From Aricia agestis (lineage: Eukaryota; Arthropoda; Insecta; Lepidoptera; Lycaenidae): a stretch of DNA of 64,000 nt. Shown one piece after another: positions 10,970 to 21,951 of this stretch. Position 1 is the first letter of the stretch. Every line of letters starts with the position of its first letter. A program made the position numbers and the translations under genes. The notes under the pieces were generated by a model, which saw nothing but the letters and a program-made list of their open reading frames with translations, did not search any database and was not told the origin of the DNA. The stretch is taken from NCBI RefSeq assembly GCF_905147365.1, contig NC_056428.1, forward strand, positions 774,001 to 838,000, read 5' to 3'.

Positions 10970-11245
10970 CTAGATGTCGCCCGCAACTCCGTTGCGCCAA
11001 AATTTGTTTATCGCGCGGGAACCGTACATATATAATATTATTTTAAATTATATTATATTATACTTATGTATATATGTACATTGTACGGTTCCACGGTTCC
11101 CGGAATAAAAGTATCTTGTAAAGGACACAGGACCTGGACTCAAAGTATCCGTCTTTTTTTCATCTAAATCGGTTCAGTGGTTTGGGCGTGAAGAAGTAAC
11201 AGACCAACAGACACACTTTCGCATTTATAATATGAAGAATATGGA
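10970..11245 (-). mobile_element. Helitron-like element
   Basis: On the minus strand it starts with TC, passes through ATATTATAAATGCGAAAG and CGCCCAAACCACTGAACC, forms the hairpin CGCAACGGAGTTGCG and ends ACATCTAG. The flanks are A and T as expected. An AT-rich insertion interrupts the middle. Confidence 0.75.
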
Positions 11246-12197
11246 TCTATTTAGTCCCGTGTTAAGATAATCTTGCATAGAGTAGTGAATAAAATTTACA
11301 ATAACGATATCGTACACTATAATATGTGTTGGGTATGTACATTGCACAGTAATAAACATAGAGAATTACACTTGACAATGGTTTTAAACTGGCGTAGTTT
11401 ACTGCAACGATAGTGGTGCAGCAGGAATAACACATTACACATACAATATAATAATATAGAAGTCAGCGGCACGTACAAATTTTATTGCTGTAATATTAAA
11501 ACGATATCTAAACTAGTATTCAAATTATGTATTTATTTTATGCCTTTAGCCACAGGATAGGTTGTAATCGATCTATATTATGCTGGAACAGTTGAAACTT
11601 CCTGAAACTAAAGCATTGGACTGACTAGCGAATATCTTGTGGTACTTGACTGACATCGTTATGGGGGTAGGATTAGAGGTAGCTATGCTACATGCAGTAG
11701 GTACTCAAACTTGCACTAGATCCATCAGCAGCTCAAGTGAAAAGAAAACCGAAGTGAAACGAGAAAAGTGACTCGTAGAAGTGGTAGACAGGCAACACAC
11801 AGGTAGAGTTTGGGGTCTCAAATTGCAATTGTGCTTTGTTTGCGATTAAAAACTGTACTTTAGTAACATAATATTATATCCGCCGTCTACCTATGGATGG
11901 ATTTGTCTGATGGTACATAAACTGAATATACTTACACTGAGATTGTTCTCAGCGACTTTCTGGGCCGTAATCGCCTACTTACATCATAATTATCTAAATA
12001 AAGATTGATCTTAGCGGTAAAGGATGCAGCTAATGTGATAGCCAAAGGGTTGTGATGAGGTGTCTGACTGAGATTGATGAACTGTGTCAGGATGCGGATG
12101 GCAGCCGCTGGTCATCACTCATCCTGGCAATTGTCGCTGATCTGACTCGTTAGTCCTGTCATGTATCACTGTAATAAGATTGAATTATGTGGTCCAG
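11246..12197. other. Non-coding stretch, nothing recognised
   Basis: AT-rich DNA up to the hAT target site. No coding, RNA or terminal-repeat signal was found. Confidence 0.4.
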
Positions 12198-12205
12198 TCC
12201 ACGAG
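12198..12205. repeat. hAT target-site duplication, left copy
   Basis: TCCACGAG directly precedes the left CAGGG end and is repeated exactly at 16854-16861 after the right end. An 8-bp duplication is the hAT hallmark. Confidence 0.9.
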
Positions 12206-12267
12206 CAGGGCTGTAGCTAGAGTCAAATTTGAGGTAGGGCAGCGTCGGTTACAGGTAGGGCGGAAGC

Positions 12268-12525
12268 AAAAAAAATCGGTCAAGTGCGAGTTGGATTCGT
12301 GCACGAAGGGTTTCGTACCGTTATAAATAAAAAATAGGCCAAAATTGTGTTTTTTGTAATTGAGCCCCCTTTAAATATAAATGATATTTTAATTGTACTT
12401 ATTATTAATTAATTTAATTATTTATTATTAATTAATTAAGTGATTTCGCAAAAATGTCCAGTGCCTACTGTTGCCATTAATATCAATATGCAGCAAAAAA
12501 GGCCAAAAAAACAAGAATCCTTAAA
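12268..12525 (+). repeat. Repeat A, truncated copy inside the hAT element
   Basis: It begins AAAATCGGTCAAGTGCGAGT, then GCACGAAGGGTTTCGTACCG and AAATAGGCCAAAATTGTG, as in other plus-strand copies. It breaks off before the CAGACGGACAG block. It starts about 62 bp inside the left hAT end. Confidence 0.75.
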
Positions 12526-12875
12526 TATTGATTTTTTTTTTGTACTTATTTGTTGTTTTGATTTATCTCTAGGTCAATGATGTATTCAATTCATTCAATA
12601 GTTATTCTTAGATATTTAAAAAAAAATCTGTTACAAAGCATGATCACTATATCTAAGAACTACATATTATTAAATCCTCAATTACGAAGAACAAGCGAAC
12701 AATATGGTTAAACTTCTGGATGTAGCGATCCACGTGTGAGTGAGAGTGAGGAAATAATAATTAATTATTGGGTTGGGTGATACGAGTCAATAGATACGAC
12801 TAAAATATATTTAGATTATTATTGTTTCTGCAAACTTATTAAAATAATAATTAATAATAAAATTACATAAAATAT

Positions 12876-13082
12876 TTAAAACAGCTGAATTCTACGATTC
12901 GCCATATTATTAAAAATGCGAAGAACTTCGTTCAGATCAACTTTTTTTGTTCTTTTTTTTTCAAAGGCCAGAAATACCATACCAGCCATTCTTTCGTGAC
13001 CCATTGACAGTCTTTGAGGCCTATTAATTGCAGTTAAAGTTGAAAACGTGGACTCGCACACTGCAGTACTACATCTTTTTTT
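12876..13082 (-). pseudogene. hAT transposase, C-terminal dimerisation domain remnant
   Basis: The minus-strand frame reads CESTFSTLTAINRPQRLSMG, then HERMAGMVFLAF, then KVDLNEVLRIFNN, before a stop at 12876-12878. This matches the hAT C-terminal dimerisation pattern (ERSFSTL..., then M..ERLNGL..L, then a short acidic-hydrophobic helix, ...VI..F). Upstream the frame breaks near an A-rich tract at about 13080, and no DDE or BED-type portion is visible. The intact hAT ends and the matching orientation support the call. It is a fragment of about 60-67 codons, where full hAT transposases have about 600 or more, so it cannot be active. A host gene domesticated from hAT is unlikely given its position inside the element. 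Confidence 0.75.
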
Positions 13083-13173
13083 TCATTAAGATTATAATTA
13101 AATGGACGCATCGCTTCATGTAATCGTGATTCAAATGCCATCTATACACAGAACAAAGAATTATTATCGACGA

Positions 13174-13262
13174 CTTCTGTGGCCCAATGGTTGGGCGTGT
13201 GGCAGCTTAATCCGGGGGACGCGGGTTCGAATCCTGCCAACGGAACAAAAAGTTTTTAAAGG
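13174..13262 (+). mobile_element. tRNA-derived SINE head
   Basis: An A-box-like TGGCCCAATGGTTGGGC is followed about 40 bases later by a perfect B box, GGTTCGAATCC, and then CGGAACAAAAAGTTTTT. That tail is shared with the SINE copies at 40.8 and 41.6 kb. The two arms expected of a tRNA acceptor stem do not pair, so this is a SINE head rather than a tRNA gene. Confidence 0.65.
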
Positions 13263-13356
13263 TATAATAAAAATCTCTATATAATGTATAGTTTATATAA
13301 GAATAAAGTATATTTCTGTTGTCTAATACCTGTAATGCAAGTCCTTTAGGTCTTCC

Positions 13357-13811
13357 TTTTTAGGGTTCCGTACCCAAAGGGTAAAAACGGGACCCTATTA
13401 CTGAGACTTCGATGTATGTCCGTCTGTCCGTCTGTTTCCAGGCTGTAACTCAAGAACGGTTATTACCGTAGTTAGTAGCTATTGCTAGAGAAATGAAATT
13501 TTCACAGATTATGTATTTCTGTTGCTGCTATAACAACAAATACTAAAAACAAAATAAATTAAATATTTAAGAAGGGCTCCCATACAACAAACGTGATTTT
13601 TCTAACATTTTTTGCTTAACTATCAATGATGACAACAGGTTGGCACTTGAAATTTTCACAAAGGCCTTAATAATATATGTAATTTAATAAATAATAATAA
13701 AAGTTAAAAAAAAAATTAAGGGTTAGGTAGGTAGGTAGGTCCCATACTATTTTTGCTCTATAACGGTACGTGCGCGGTATAACCCTTCGTGCGCGGGTCC
13801 GACTCGCACTT
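13357..13811 (-). repeat. Repeat A, near full-length copy split by the LINE
   Basis: It begins TTTTAGGGTTCCGTACCC and runs through the CCGTCTGTCCGTCTG block, TTTCTGTTGCTGCTATAAC and GGGCTCCCATACAACAAACG to GCGGGTCCGACTCGCACTT. The missing end, GGCCGATTATT, reappears at 16767-16775 on the far side of the LINE, so this copy was the LINE's target. Confidence 0.85.
13798..13811. repeat. LINE target-site duplication, left copy
   Basis: TCCGACTCGCACTT occurs here at the poly(A) side of the LINE and again at 16753-16766 at its 5' side. Confidence 0.85.
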
Positions 13812-16752
13812 TTTTTTTTTAAACGGGCTTTGGCCCACCACACATTCCCACCACTGTGTCTCCTGTGTCGCCAGGATTGACAGCGGTATCCAACCACGAA
13901 AACCCTTTGATATGATCTCAGGGAGCTCGAGGGACATGCTAAAGCTGTCTTGGGACCCGCAACGAAATTAATCAGAAGAAAATAGGAGGAGTAGGAAGAA
14001 TTCCAGATTCCCTCCCCATATAAAGCGGGAGACAGCACAAGGTTGCAGTGACCGAAAGTCAAAGAACTGGAAGGGGTAGCACCACGGGAATAAACGTTAA
14101 TAATAATAGTGACTACTACGCTAGAGCTAAATTAATTTATTGTGTTAGACTGTTGCCAGTAGTAATTGTGACAAAAACGCTTGAAGGCACGGAAGTTCCT
14201 AGCGCTGTCCACGAGATCACCGTAGTATGCGACACCAGATGTACAGAGTAGGTTGTTTAGCATTGTAGTTCTTTCGTCCTGCCAGAGACTGCACTCCCAG
14301 AGAACATGATGAGCTGTTTGTTCAAACATGTTGCCTTCGGTCGAGCACTCGCACATGGGTGATGCTACTAGATTAAATCCGTAGAGTTTGGCCTTAAAAT
14401 TTCCATGACCAGGTCAGGAATTGAGAAACGCAGTGATCAATATCCATCCAATGTTTGGATAGCCGTTCACGAATATTAGGGAAAAAATTATAAAGATGTC
14501 GCCCTTTGGTGGAACAGTCCCATCGCGTCTGCCATTCGGAGATTAGGCTTTGCAAAGAGTTTTCTAAAGGTTCAAACAATCTTGCTATTTTAATTTTATC
14601 CCGAGCGCTTAAAAAAAACGGGTTGTCAATGTTTTTATTATGATAGTACATTGTCGCACGACGCTGAATCTCAAGGTCAACGGGTAAAACTCCGGCTAGC
14701 ACGGGCAAGGCTTCGGTGCTTGTGGTTCTGTAAGCTTTGCACAAGAATATAAGAGCAAGAAGTTGGCTTTGTAGCAACTTGCGACGAGCCGCGCCGATAG
14801 TTGCTCTGTCGGCCCACACGGGGGCCCCGTAGCAAATGCTGCCAAGGTAAGTAGCAGTGTGAATTAATTTTAAGGTTTTGAATGAGAGGCCCCATGTCGA
14901 CGTAGATATTTTGGTAAAGGAGTAAAAGTTGCGTTTCGCTTTCTCACCGGTTTGAATTATATGTTCTAAAAATGTAAATTTATTTTCTAAGTAAAAACCA
15001 AGATAACAGAGTGACTGTTTGCGTTTAACGTTAATATTGTCAAGTTTGATGCTAGGGGAAGATATAAGGGATCCTTTTAAAAGAATTTGGTAAGTTTTTT
15101 GCGCGGCGAATTTCAGACGATTACGCTTACCCCAGTCAGATATTAAATTAAGACTACTGTTGGCTTTAGACTCAATTTCGGAACGCGAGTTTGCTTGAAC
15201 GATAAGAAACCCGTCATCGGCGTAACCAACTAGTATACAAAGCGGTGGAAGTGGAAGACTTAACAAATCGTCGAATCCGATGTTCCATAATTTAGGCGAA
15301 ATTACCGATCCTTGAGGGCAGCCGCAAGTTAAATCTTTGGCGTGTGTACAATGTCCTAGACGAAGCTTAGTTTGACCGTTAGAAAAGTAAGAATGTATTA
15401 TGGAATAAATATTACAGTAACACCCTCGATTTTTTAGTTTTAATAGCACCATCGGCCACCAAGCATGGTCGAAGGCCCTAGAAATATCTAATGAAATGGC
15501 GACCACATATTTAGTTTCCGACAAGTTAACTATTTTTCTTACTTCTAACGCCGCGTCAACAGTCGATTTCCCGGCGGTGAAACCGAACTGATGGCTATGA
15601 AATTTAGGGCCACCAGGAAGCAGGCGAGGTACGATGAGACGTTCTAGTAATTTACCTAAGCAAGGCAGTAACGTTATCGGACGGTAAGATTTTGGGTCGT
15701 CAGGAGGTTTGTTTCCCGCTTTAGGTATTAATTTTATGCAACCGGAACGCCAAATTTTTGGAAATATACCTTCTGCGATACATCTGTTGTAAACATATTG
15801 AATCGATGAATTGGCCGCTAAACATGCTTGCTTTATCATAATATTCGATATTTTATCCTCACCCGCAGATTTTTTTATAGGTAAAAGGTTTACTATTTTA
15901 ATAAACTCCTCCGAAGTTGGTAAATCTGAGACCGGTGTATGAATGGGGTCTAACATTCTACTCCTAATGTCGCGTTGGTGTTCATCATCCAAGGAGGGCT
16001 CGTCGTCTGGGATGAGAACGTTTAGATATGCCTTCGCCGTTTCCTCTAAACTACAAGTGTAAGAGTTGTTAATTTTAATATTTGAGAAAAAGCTTGGCTC
16101 ATTACTGCTACTGGGTTTAAGCTCGTGGTATAAAGAGGACCAGGGACCCTCTTTATCCAGTCTATTCGCGGCATTCTTCAGCACATTATTTTTCGCTAAC
16201 GTAACGGCGGCACGATAGCGTGACCTTGAAATGCGTAGGTTATTTAAACTAATTATATAATTATCATCCGAACGGTCGAGGCCAGATTTACGAAGATTAT
16301 TAATTTTGCGCCTGGCCCTTCTAAATTCTCGACGAAGATTAAGAAGTTTACTGTTCCACCATTTACAGTTGTGATCTTTTTTAAGAGGTCTACGACCCAA
16401 GGCTACATCGGCAAAGTAAACAAATGTGTTTGTCATAATTTCCGCGCACTCATTGACGTTTAAATCCGGCCGAGTGAAGTCTCCGGCATGAGCGGTAATG
16501 AGGGAGCGGAATAATTTCCAATCGCCGTTTTTAACATTGTATTTATAGTCATTAGAATTGACTACGGTATCACTCGGGACCGCATGAGAAAACTCGTACA
16601 CCAGTAAGCGGTGATCACTACATGACGCATCGGGAAGGACACGCCAATTCCTAATCTGGACGTACGCGCTAGATAGCGTGACGTCAATCGACGATTCGCC
16701 CGTAGGGCTACTAAAGGTAGGTGGTGCATCGGGGGTGTTATGAATATGGAGA
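13812..16752 (-). mobile_element. R1-clade LINE, 5'-truncated, with target-site duplication
   Basis: The insertion is bounded by a 14-bp target duplication. A short poly(A) on the minus strand (T run at 13812-13820) ends its 3' untranslated region, which closes with GTGGTGGGCCAAAGCCCG. The 5' end lies inside the endonuclease domain, so truncation happened during target-primed reverse transcription. About 2.94 kb remains. A diverged copy of its 3' end lies at 9183-9350. Confidence 0.9.
14132..16751 (-). pseudogene. LINE ORF2: endonuclease C-terminus, reverse transcriptase, zinc knuckle; one frameshift
   Basis: The encoded protein nicks a DNA target and reverse-transcribes its own RNA there. 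The frame is open from the 5' junction (LHIHNTPDAPP, then SSIDVTLSS and CSDHRLLVYEF, the last strands of the endonuclease with its SDH motif). It runs for some 785 codons to a stop at 14394. Counting from GTG at 16601, the reverse transcriptase shows HQFGFTAGKST at 337-347, the first catalytic aspartate in SLDISRAFDHAWW around 370-382, GCPQGSVISPKLWN at 427-440 and YADDGFLIV at 460-468. The WQTRWDCSTKGRHLY segment near 690 is typical of the R1 clade. A single extra base near 14411 shifts the frame. The conserved tail, with a C-x-C...H...C knuckle (MCECSTEG...HHVLWEC), continues in the next frame down to 14132. The core has no other disruption, so the copy is young but cannot be autonomous. Confidence 0.9.
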
Positions 16753-16766
16753 TCCGACTCGCACTT
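16753..16766. repeat. LINE target-site duplication, right copy
   Basis: An exact repeat of TCCGACTCGCACTT. The remaining nine bases of the interrupted repeat A follow it, and then hAT sequence resumes. Confidence 0.85.
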
Positions 16767-16853
16767 GGCCGATTATTGGTATTTTTAAGGTAGGGCATTG
16801 TGATTTTAAGGTAGGGCATTGCCCCACTATGCCCCCCCCTAGCTACGGCCCTG

Positions 16854-16861
16854 TCCACGAG
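16854..16861. repeat. hAT target-site duplication, right copy
   Basis: TCCACGAG follows the right hAT end CTACGGCCCTG. Confidence 0.9.
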
Positions 16862-19400
16862 TCATGAAATTTCATAAGAATGATATTTACTTAGTTTGAA
16901 GTTTTGTGATTCGGGGTAGGTGCCATAAATGTTACGTTTTCAAATCAGTAAAGTCAATAGAATAGCTGAACGTCAGCTGTTTGAACGTAAGTTCATTCAG
17001 TGGTAAAGGCTTACCAGTTACCAGTTACCATGGACGCAAAAATAATAAGAACAGTCTGACGTCGTGCTACACGTGTTGCGCATAGGTTTTGCGCAAATTC
17101 GGCTTTTGAATATGGACTGAGTAGTCACCAATTAAACTCAAAAGTTAAGCAAATTTCAGATTAGCTCTACATTTTTAACCGACTTCCAAAAAACGAGGAG
17201 GTTATTATTCGGCTGTGGATATTTTTTTTTTGTTAATCGCATCCATGCGGGGGCCAAGCTGTAGCTTAAGTAATAGAAACTTGAAAGTACAGGTGGTTTT
17301 GTTCTACGATTTACCTACATTGATATTCTCGTATAAGAGCTTTATTATTTCTTTTATATTATTAATTTATTTGATCTGTCTGCGCAGTAAGGGCTACTTC
17401 AAAAAATTAATACCTAGTCGATTATATCATTATGCATGATAATACGACGATATTGTATGGTAATAACGAATACGTTAACCCCGCATCCTCTAAATCACTT
17501 AAACTCAACATTAATATTAAAATATGACTCGTCACAGTGCAGTGACAGGCGAACGCATGCACAGATACTAATAGATAAATTTGTCTATGGACGCGCGACG
17601 TTTAAATAAACATTACGATATGCAAACCAAATTAAACCCTACTCGCCTTCAATAAAGTTTAAATCACCCCACGAGTGCCCGCATTTAAACTTTTTAAATG
17701 ATATTTAAATTTCGAATACGTTTATTTTTTCCCTCGTAATCATGTTGTTCTGCTTCTGGAATCACTTCATAAATAAAGCGCGCCGTTTCAATTGCGACCT
17801 AATTGCCCGGCGTTAGGGTGGGGTTTCGTACGCGCGACGGGCGGGGTAAAGGCGAGCTCATATTGCAGGATGTACATTATTTTTAGTATAATGTATTGGG
17901 CGGATGCGGCCGCGGTGTAATGTTGCACTTTTCTAAATAAATTGACGTAAACACATTATAATTAACGCGAGCTAGTTCACAAGTTCCCGGGAACTGTATA
18001 TTAGCTGTTCAATACTTGCCCGGTTAGTACTTAGTTAAGGAATTAAGTTCCCAGACAGGTGCAAGTTGGTCTGACGTGCTGGTGGACTCACCCTAGGCAC
18101 AGATTAAATATTTACTACATAATATTATGTAGAAACAAAAAAGTATAGATAAGTACTAGAGTTATTATTATGCTAGTAGACTTGAGTTTCGTCTGTGTTA
18201 TCGACAAAGTACACTGTGTCCATAATTATTCATAGATTTATTTACTTACCACAATAGGGACAAGTTTTTGATGATAAATATGCAAATACGAGTTTGCATA
18301 TTTAGCAGCCAAGTAGCGCGGCTGGCATCCTGCAGGTGAAATTTATAGTTTTTTTTTAATTTTCATGTTCAAATAATTTAATAAGTAAACATTATTATGA
18401 ATGCTCCAGTATTTTTATAAAATACAAGGAAAACTTGTTTCAGTATTTAATTAATCCCAAATATTCCAATACACAATTAATTAATTCGTATTAATTATTT
18501 TTAATACCTCAATAATGATCGGTCAATGGTCATTAAAATAATGAAAATCTGAGATTTTGGTGCACACAAAAAATGTTTCACACGTACCAGGCATTTTTGA
18601 GGTTTCCCATTTTTGTGCAAGCGCCCTAAGGGGCCCAAATCTGTCGCGATAATTTCTTTTGTAAAACTCCATCTTATAAGTTATACACGGTATATTGTGG
18701 CATTGTGTCCCACGTGGCGTGGCACGGCGCGTTGTAGCATGGCGCGTTGTGGCATGGCGTGTGTTGCCACAATGCGACAGCTCGTGGGCCGCGTCTTTGT
18801 CCGCGCTAAATCGACTGCGAAATATCCTGACGCGCGGCACCGTTGTCGCACGATATTGTACAGACACAGTACAAAATATGTTTACAGTAGCGTAACTCAG
18901 GCATGTAATTCTTGCAGGCTGCAGCTGCTGCAATTTGATGTATGATATTGTATAGTTCCCTCCGCTAAAGTTATCTTAAATGATGCTAATGTGTGCGTAT
19001 AATTGACTCGGCAGGTTAAATATGAAGTAGGGATACTGCATAGTATTTATACTGTGGGCTTCTATACGATCCCTAGGGTAAAATAACGCTTAGGTTTGTT
19101 ACAATATTAGTTATTACTGACAGTAATAGCCGTAGTAACTAGTAGCTACTAATAGCTAGTGCGATGGCTTCATACAAACGAGCGCCATTCAAAATAATAT
19201 GTGATAATATTTGCTTTAAATTATTATGACAAGAAAGTTAGATGTTTTCCACTTAACTGACATGGAAGTATTACCCCATGTTACACGCCTATGAAATGCA
19301 CATAAGTAATTAGTAGCTGTAATTCAAAATTGCAATTTTATTATTCAATCGTCAGTTTATTAACTGAAATATTTACATATACACGCGGTTTCTGTAAATT
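16862..19400. other. Non-coding stretch with one repeat motif and a possible conserved block
   Basis: No gene seen. At 17178-17240, TTTTTAACCGACTTCC with a T run is a widespread lepidopteran repeat motif. The block 17640-17960 mixes AT-rich segments with GC-rich words (GCGCGCCGTTTCAATTGCG, GTACGCGCGACGGGCGGGG) and looks more like regulatory than repeat DNA, but that is only an impression. Around 18690-18790 are imperfect repeats of GGCGCGTTGTGGCATGG. Confidence 0.4.
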
Positions 19401-19742
19401 ACGTGGGAGAGCCATGCTTCGGCACGAATGGGCCGGCTCGACCGGAGAAATACCACGTTCTCGCAGAAAACCCGCGTGAAACAGCGCTTGCACTGTGTTT
19501 CGCCGAGTGAGTGAGTTTACCGGAGGCCCAATTCACTATCCTGGGGGTAGGGAAGGGAAGGAAATAGGGGAGGGTCCCCTATTTCCTTCCCTTCCCTACC
19601 CTCCCCTATTACCCTATTCCCTCTTAAAAGGCCGGCAACGCACCTGCAGCTCTTTTGATGCTGCGTGTGTCCATGGGCGACGGAAGTTGCTTTCCATCAG
19701 GTGACCCGTTTGCTCGTTTGCCCCTTGTTTCATTAAAAAAAA
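19401..19742 (+). mobile_element. SINE B, full-length copy
   Basis: It starts ACGTGGGAGAGCCATGCTTC and contains GAAACAGCGCTTGCACTGTG and a pyrimidine-rich internal repeat (CCCTTCCCTACCCTCCCC). It then has GGCCGGCAACGCACCTGCAG and ends CAGGTGACCCGTTTGCTCG plus poly(A). Five further copies or fragments lie in the window. The tail half reads like the end of a LINE coding frame (see 57034-57240). Confidence 0.85.
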
Positions 19743-19949
19743 AAAATGTCGGTCTTACAATTAAGACGTCGAATCTAATGATACTACTTAAAATGCAAAT
19801 GATTCATTTCTAGACCGTGCCAAATATTGATTAAATATAACCGTGAACGTAGCTCTCTGCAGTCTATGACGCGACAGTGAGACAACCTTTGCAAATCGCA
19901 AAAAAATCTTGTCAATTGGTCACGACTCACGAGTCACGGCATATAGTCT

Positions 19950-20326
19950 GGACCAAAAATTGTGTTTTTTGTATGGGAGCCCCCTTAATTTTTATTTTAT
20001 TCAAATATTATTATTTATTAATAATTATTAAATTAAACATATAATTAAGGCTTTTGTGAAAATTTCAAGTGCCTACCTGTTGTCATCATTGATACCGAGC
20101 AAAAAATGTTTGAAAAATCACGTTTGTTGTATGGGAGCCACCCTTAAATATTTAATTTATTTTGTTTTTAGTATTTTTAATTAGAGCAGCAACAGAAATA
20201 CATAATCTGTGAAAATTTCAACTCTCTAGCTATTAACGTTCTTGAGTTACAGCCTGGAGACAGACGTACAGACGGACAGACATCGAAGTCTCATTTTTTA
20301 CCCTTTGGGTACGGAACCCTAAAAAT
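19950..20326 (+). repeat. Repeat A, 5'-truncated copy
   Basis: It starts at GACCAAAAATTGTG and keeps TGGGAGCC...CTTAA twice, CAACAGAAATACATAATCTG, a CAGACGGACAGAC run and the closing GGGTACGGAACCCTAAAAA. Confidence 0.8.
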
Positions 20327-21585
20327 GAGATATTAAAATAATGTGAGCTAGTTTGCTTTTAATTTTCAAGGGCACGGCTTATCAACTGTATGCAATTTAT
20401 ACTATGCAGTCTGCGGATACAGCGCGCCCACTTCCGACAGTCACAATATGATCTCCTTATTGTGACTTCGCAGTTCCTTTGTGCCTTAAACTGAGTTTAA
20501 CTTGCATCTGGTCTACGGAACCTTGGGGTGGAGTTGACTGAATTAAAACGTAATTTATAAGCACATTTGCCGCAATAAAAAACTATCCTAATTCCTTTTC
20601 CGAGAGGCTGGGACTCAAGTACTGTACACTTTCGTATTTTAAAACTGCTAAGCTTTACGCACGAGGCAAGCCTCACACGAGGACGCTTTACTTTTCGGCC
20701 AAAAGAGTAGTCTATGTGTAAAGAGCACTGGGTCGTAAGTTCTATGTACATTGTACATGCGTAGTACTTACAACTCAGTGGTACAGTGCTTATATATGGA
20801 AATTGGCTCAGTAGTATTCGAGTAACTTGATAATGTATGACGACTGACAATAATATCAATAGGATCGTGTCTGGATAGCTTCGTTGGTAGAGCGATCCGA
20901 TCCGATCTTTTCAAATCCACACGAATAGAACAGCATATTCCTCCACCGTATAGATAGGGGAGTATTAAATACTTTAGATCACTCATTAAAGTAATTTAGG
21001 CCTTACCCTATTGTCTGTGTAATCGCAGCGCTTACGGCCTCGCGCAGGCCTGCGGGGGGCCTGGGGCCTGCCGGGGCCTGGGCCCAGTCTGAGAGCATAA
21101 CGACGTTGTCGAGGGTCATTACCGACGTGGTTTACACGCCACGAGAGCTCGCAGTGACGTCATACTTTTGTAACGTGTACGTCTGATTCATAGAAAAAAA
21201 TCATACTTTTTTACCGTGAAGAAAAAGGCTTCCTGCAATTTCCCTGCCCTACAACTGATGTAAAGTAATAAAAAAAACTAATGGAAATTAAACACCTATT
21301 GCAGGAGTCCGGACCCTTACTAATAAAATTTAAATTAAGTGTACCGACAAAATAAGCGAGTGAGAAAAGATAGAAAATTTTTAAAACTATAAAACATAGC
21401 AACCCTTTTTTATTTAGTAAAAGTCTGTTAAAAATTACGCCTTTATTACAATTAATAGTATCGTCATAAGATTATAACTTGGGTATTATTAGTAATTGAT
21501 TTGCATTTCAACCGTTAATTGGACCGTTTCACAGTAATAAACTATCGCATATCAATCCATAAACTATGCGAGTTGGGACACAACA
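20327..21585. other. Non-coding stretch with a GC-rich patch
   Basis: No gene seen. A GC-rich run at about 21030-21090 repeats GGGGCCTG several times. Near 20874 there is an A-box-like TAGCTTCGTTGGTAGAGCG followed by a decayed B box, which may be an old SINE head. Confidence 0.4.
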
Positions 21586-21950
21586 CGATGTATCATGCCG
21601 TCAATTCGCCGCGGACCGCGGTGTATAACGAGTAACGACATTATCCATGTCACTGATGCAGTTACGATGGGGATGGGGTTTATAATGTAATAACCTGGCC
21701 TGCTACCGGGGGACATTGGCGATTCTGGGGATGTCGTAAGTAACATAGTAAATTTATTTTTGACTTTGAAGAGAGGACCTGTCGTCCTCTCTATTCCGAT
21801 CCGCGGTCTCTTTCTGTGAGAGAATGAGACCGCCGCCTGCCAGAGTCCGGACCACATCGCTCTCGAACATGCAGCGTCCCATGTACGGGAGCCAGAGGTC
21901 CCCGCCTACCACTGCCATGAGATCGTCGCGCTGCACGGCCGATGCTGGTA
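21586..21950 (-). pseudogene. R1-clade LINE, C-terminal coding end and 3' region
   Basis: The minus strand reads QRDDLMAVVGGDLWLPYMG... ESDVVRTLAGG... LSQKETADRNREDD before a stop near 21757. R1/TRAS-type LINEs end with just such a segment: a conserved GxDLSLP, a helical stretch, then SQKE.A.RERE and an acidic run. The high G+C at third positions differs from the flanks. The 3' part (AGCAGGCCAGGTTATTAC... to AATTGACGGCATGA) matches 47680-47770 on the other strand, which marks it as a dispersed 3' end. The 5' end is truncated and abuts the telomere-like array at 21952. Only about 65 codons remain, so it is not functional. A host exon is the alternative, but the match to a second dispersed copy argues against it. 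Confidence 0.6.
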
Positions 21951-21951
21951 A

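Larger units (their letters stand above)
12206..16853 (-). mobile_element. hAT DNA transposon, decayed and invaded by other elements
   Basis: The left end, CAGGGCTGTAGCTAG, is matched by the inverted right end, CAGGGCCGTAGCTAG, with one difference. Both are flanked by TCCACGAG. The interior keeps a transposase C-terminal remnant on the minus strand at 12876-13082. The rest is mostly foreign: repeat A (12268-12525), a tRNA-derived SINE (13174-13262), and a second repeat A split by a LINE (13357-16775). Native hAT sequence amounts to roughly 0.9 kb, so the bulk of the transposase gene is missing. The strand follows the transposase remnant. Confidence 0.85.

Noticed and set aside
13174..13250. 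tRNA gene
   Set aside because: Good A and B boxes, but no pairing acceptor stem, and the tail matches other SINE copies.
13667..14062. Minus-strand frame of 131 codons
   Set aside because: It runs from the LINE 3' untranslated region across its poly(A) into repeat A, so it has no single origin and no protein meaning.
16562..16858. Minus-strand frame of 98 codons overlapping the LINE 5' end
   Set aside because: It is out of frame with the endonuclease-reverse transcriptase frame and crosses the hAT-LINE junction.
18523..18945. Overlapping frames of 136 and 110 codons on both strands
   Set aside because: Both cover a GC-raised block with imperfect GGCGCGTTGTGG repeats; no motif, no splice signals, and the strands contradict each other.
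20874..20940. tRNA-like A box TAGCTTCGTTGGTAGAGCG
   Set aside because: The B box is decayed and there is no defined SINE tail; at most a SINE relic.
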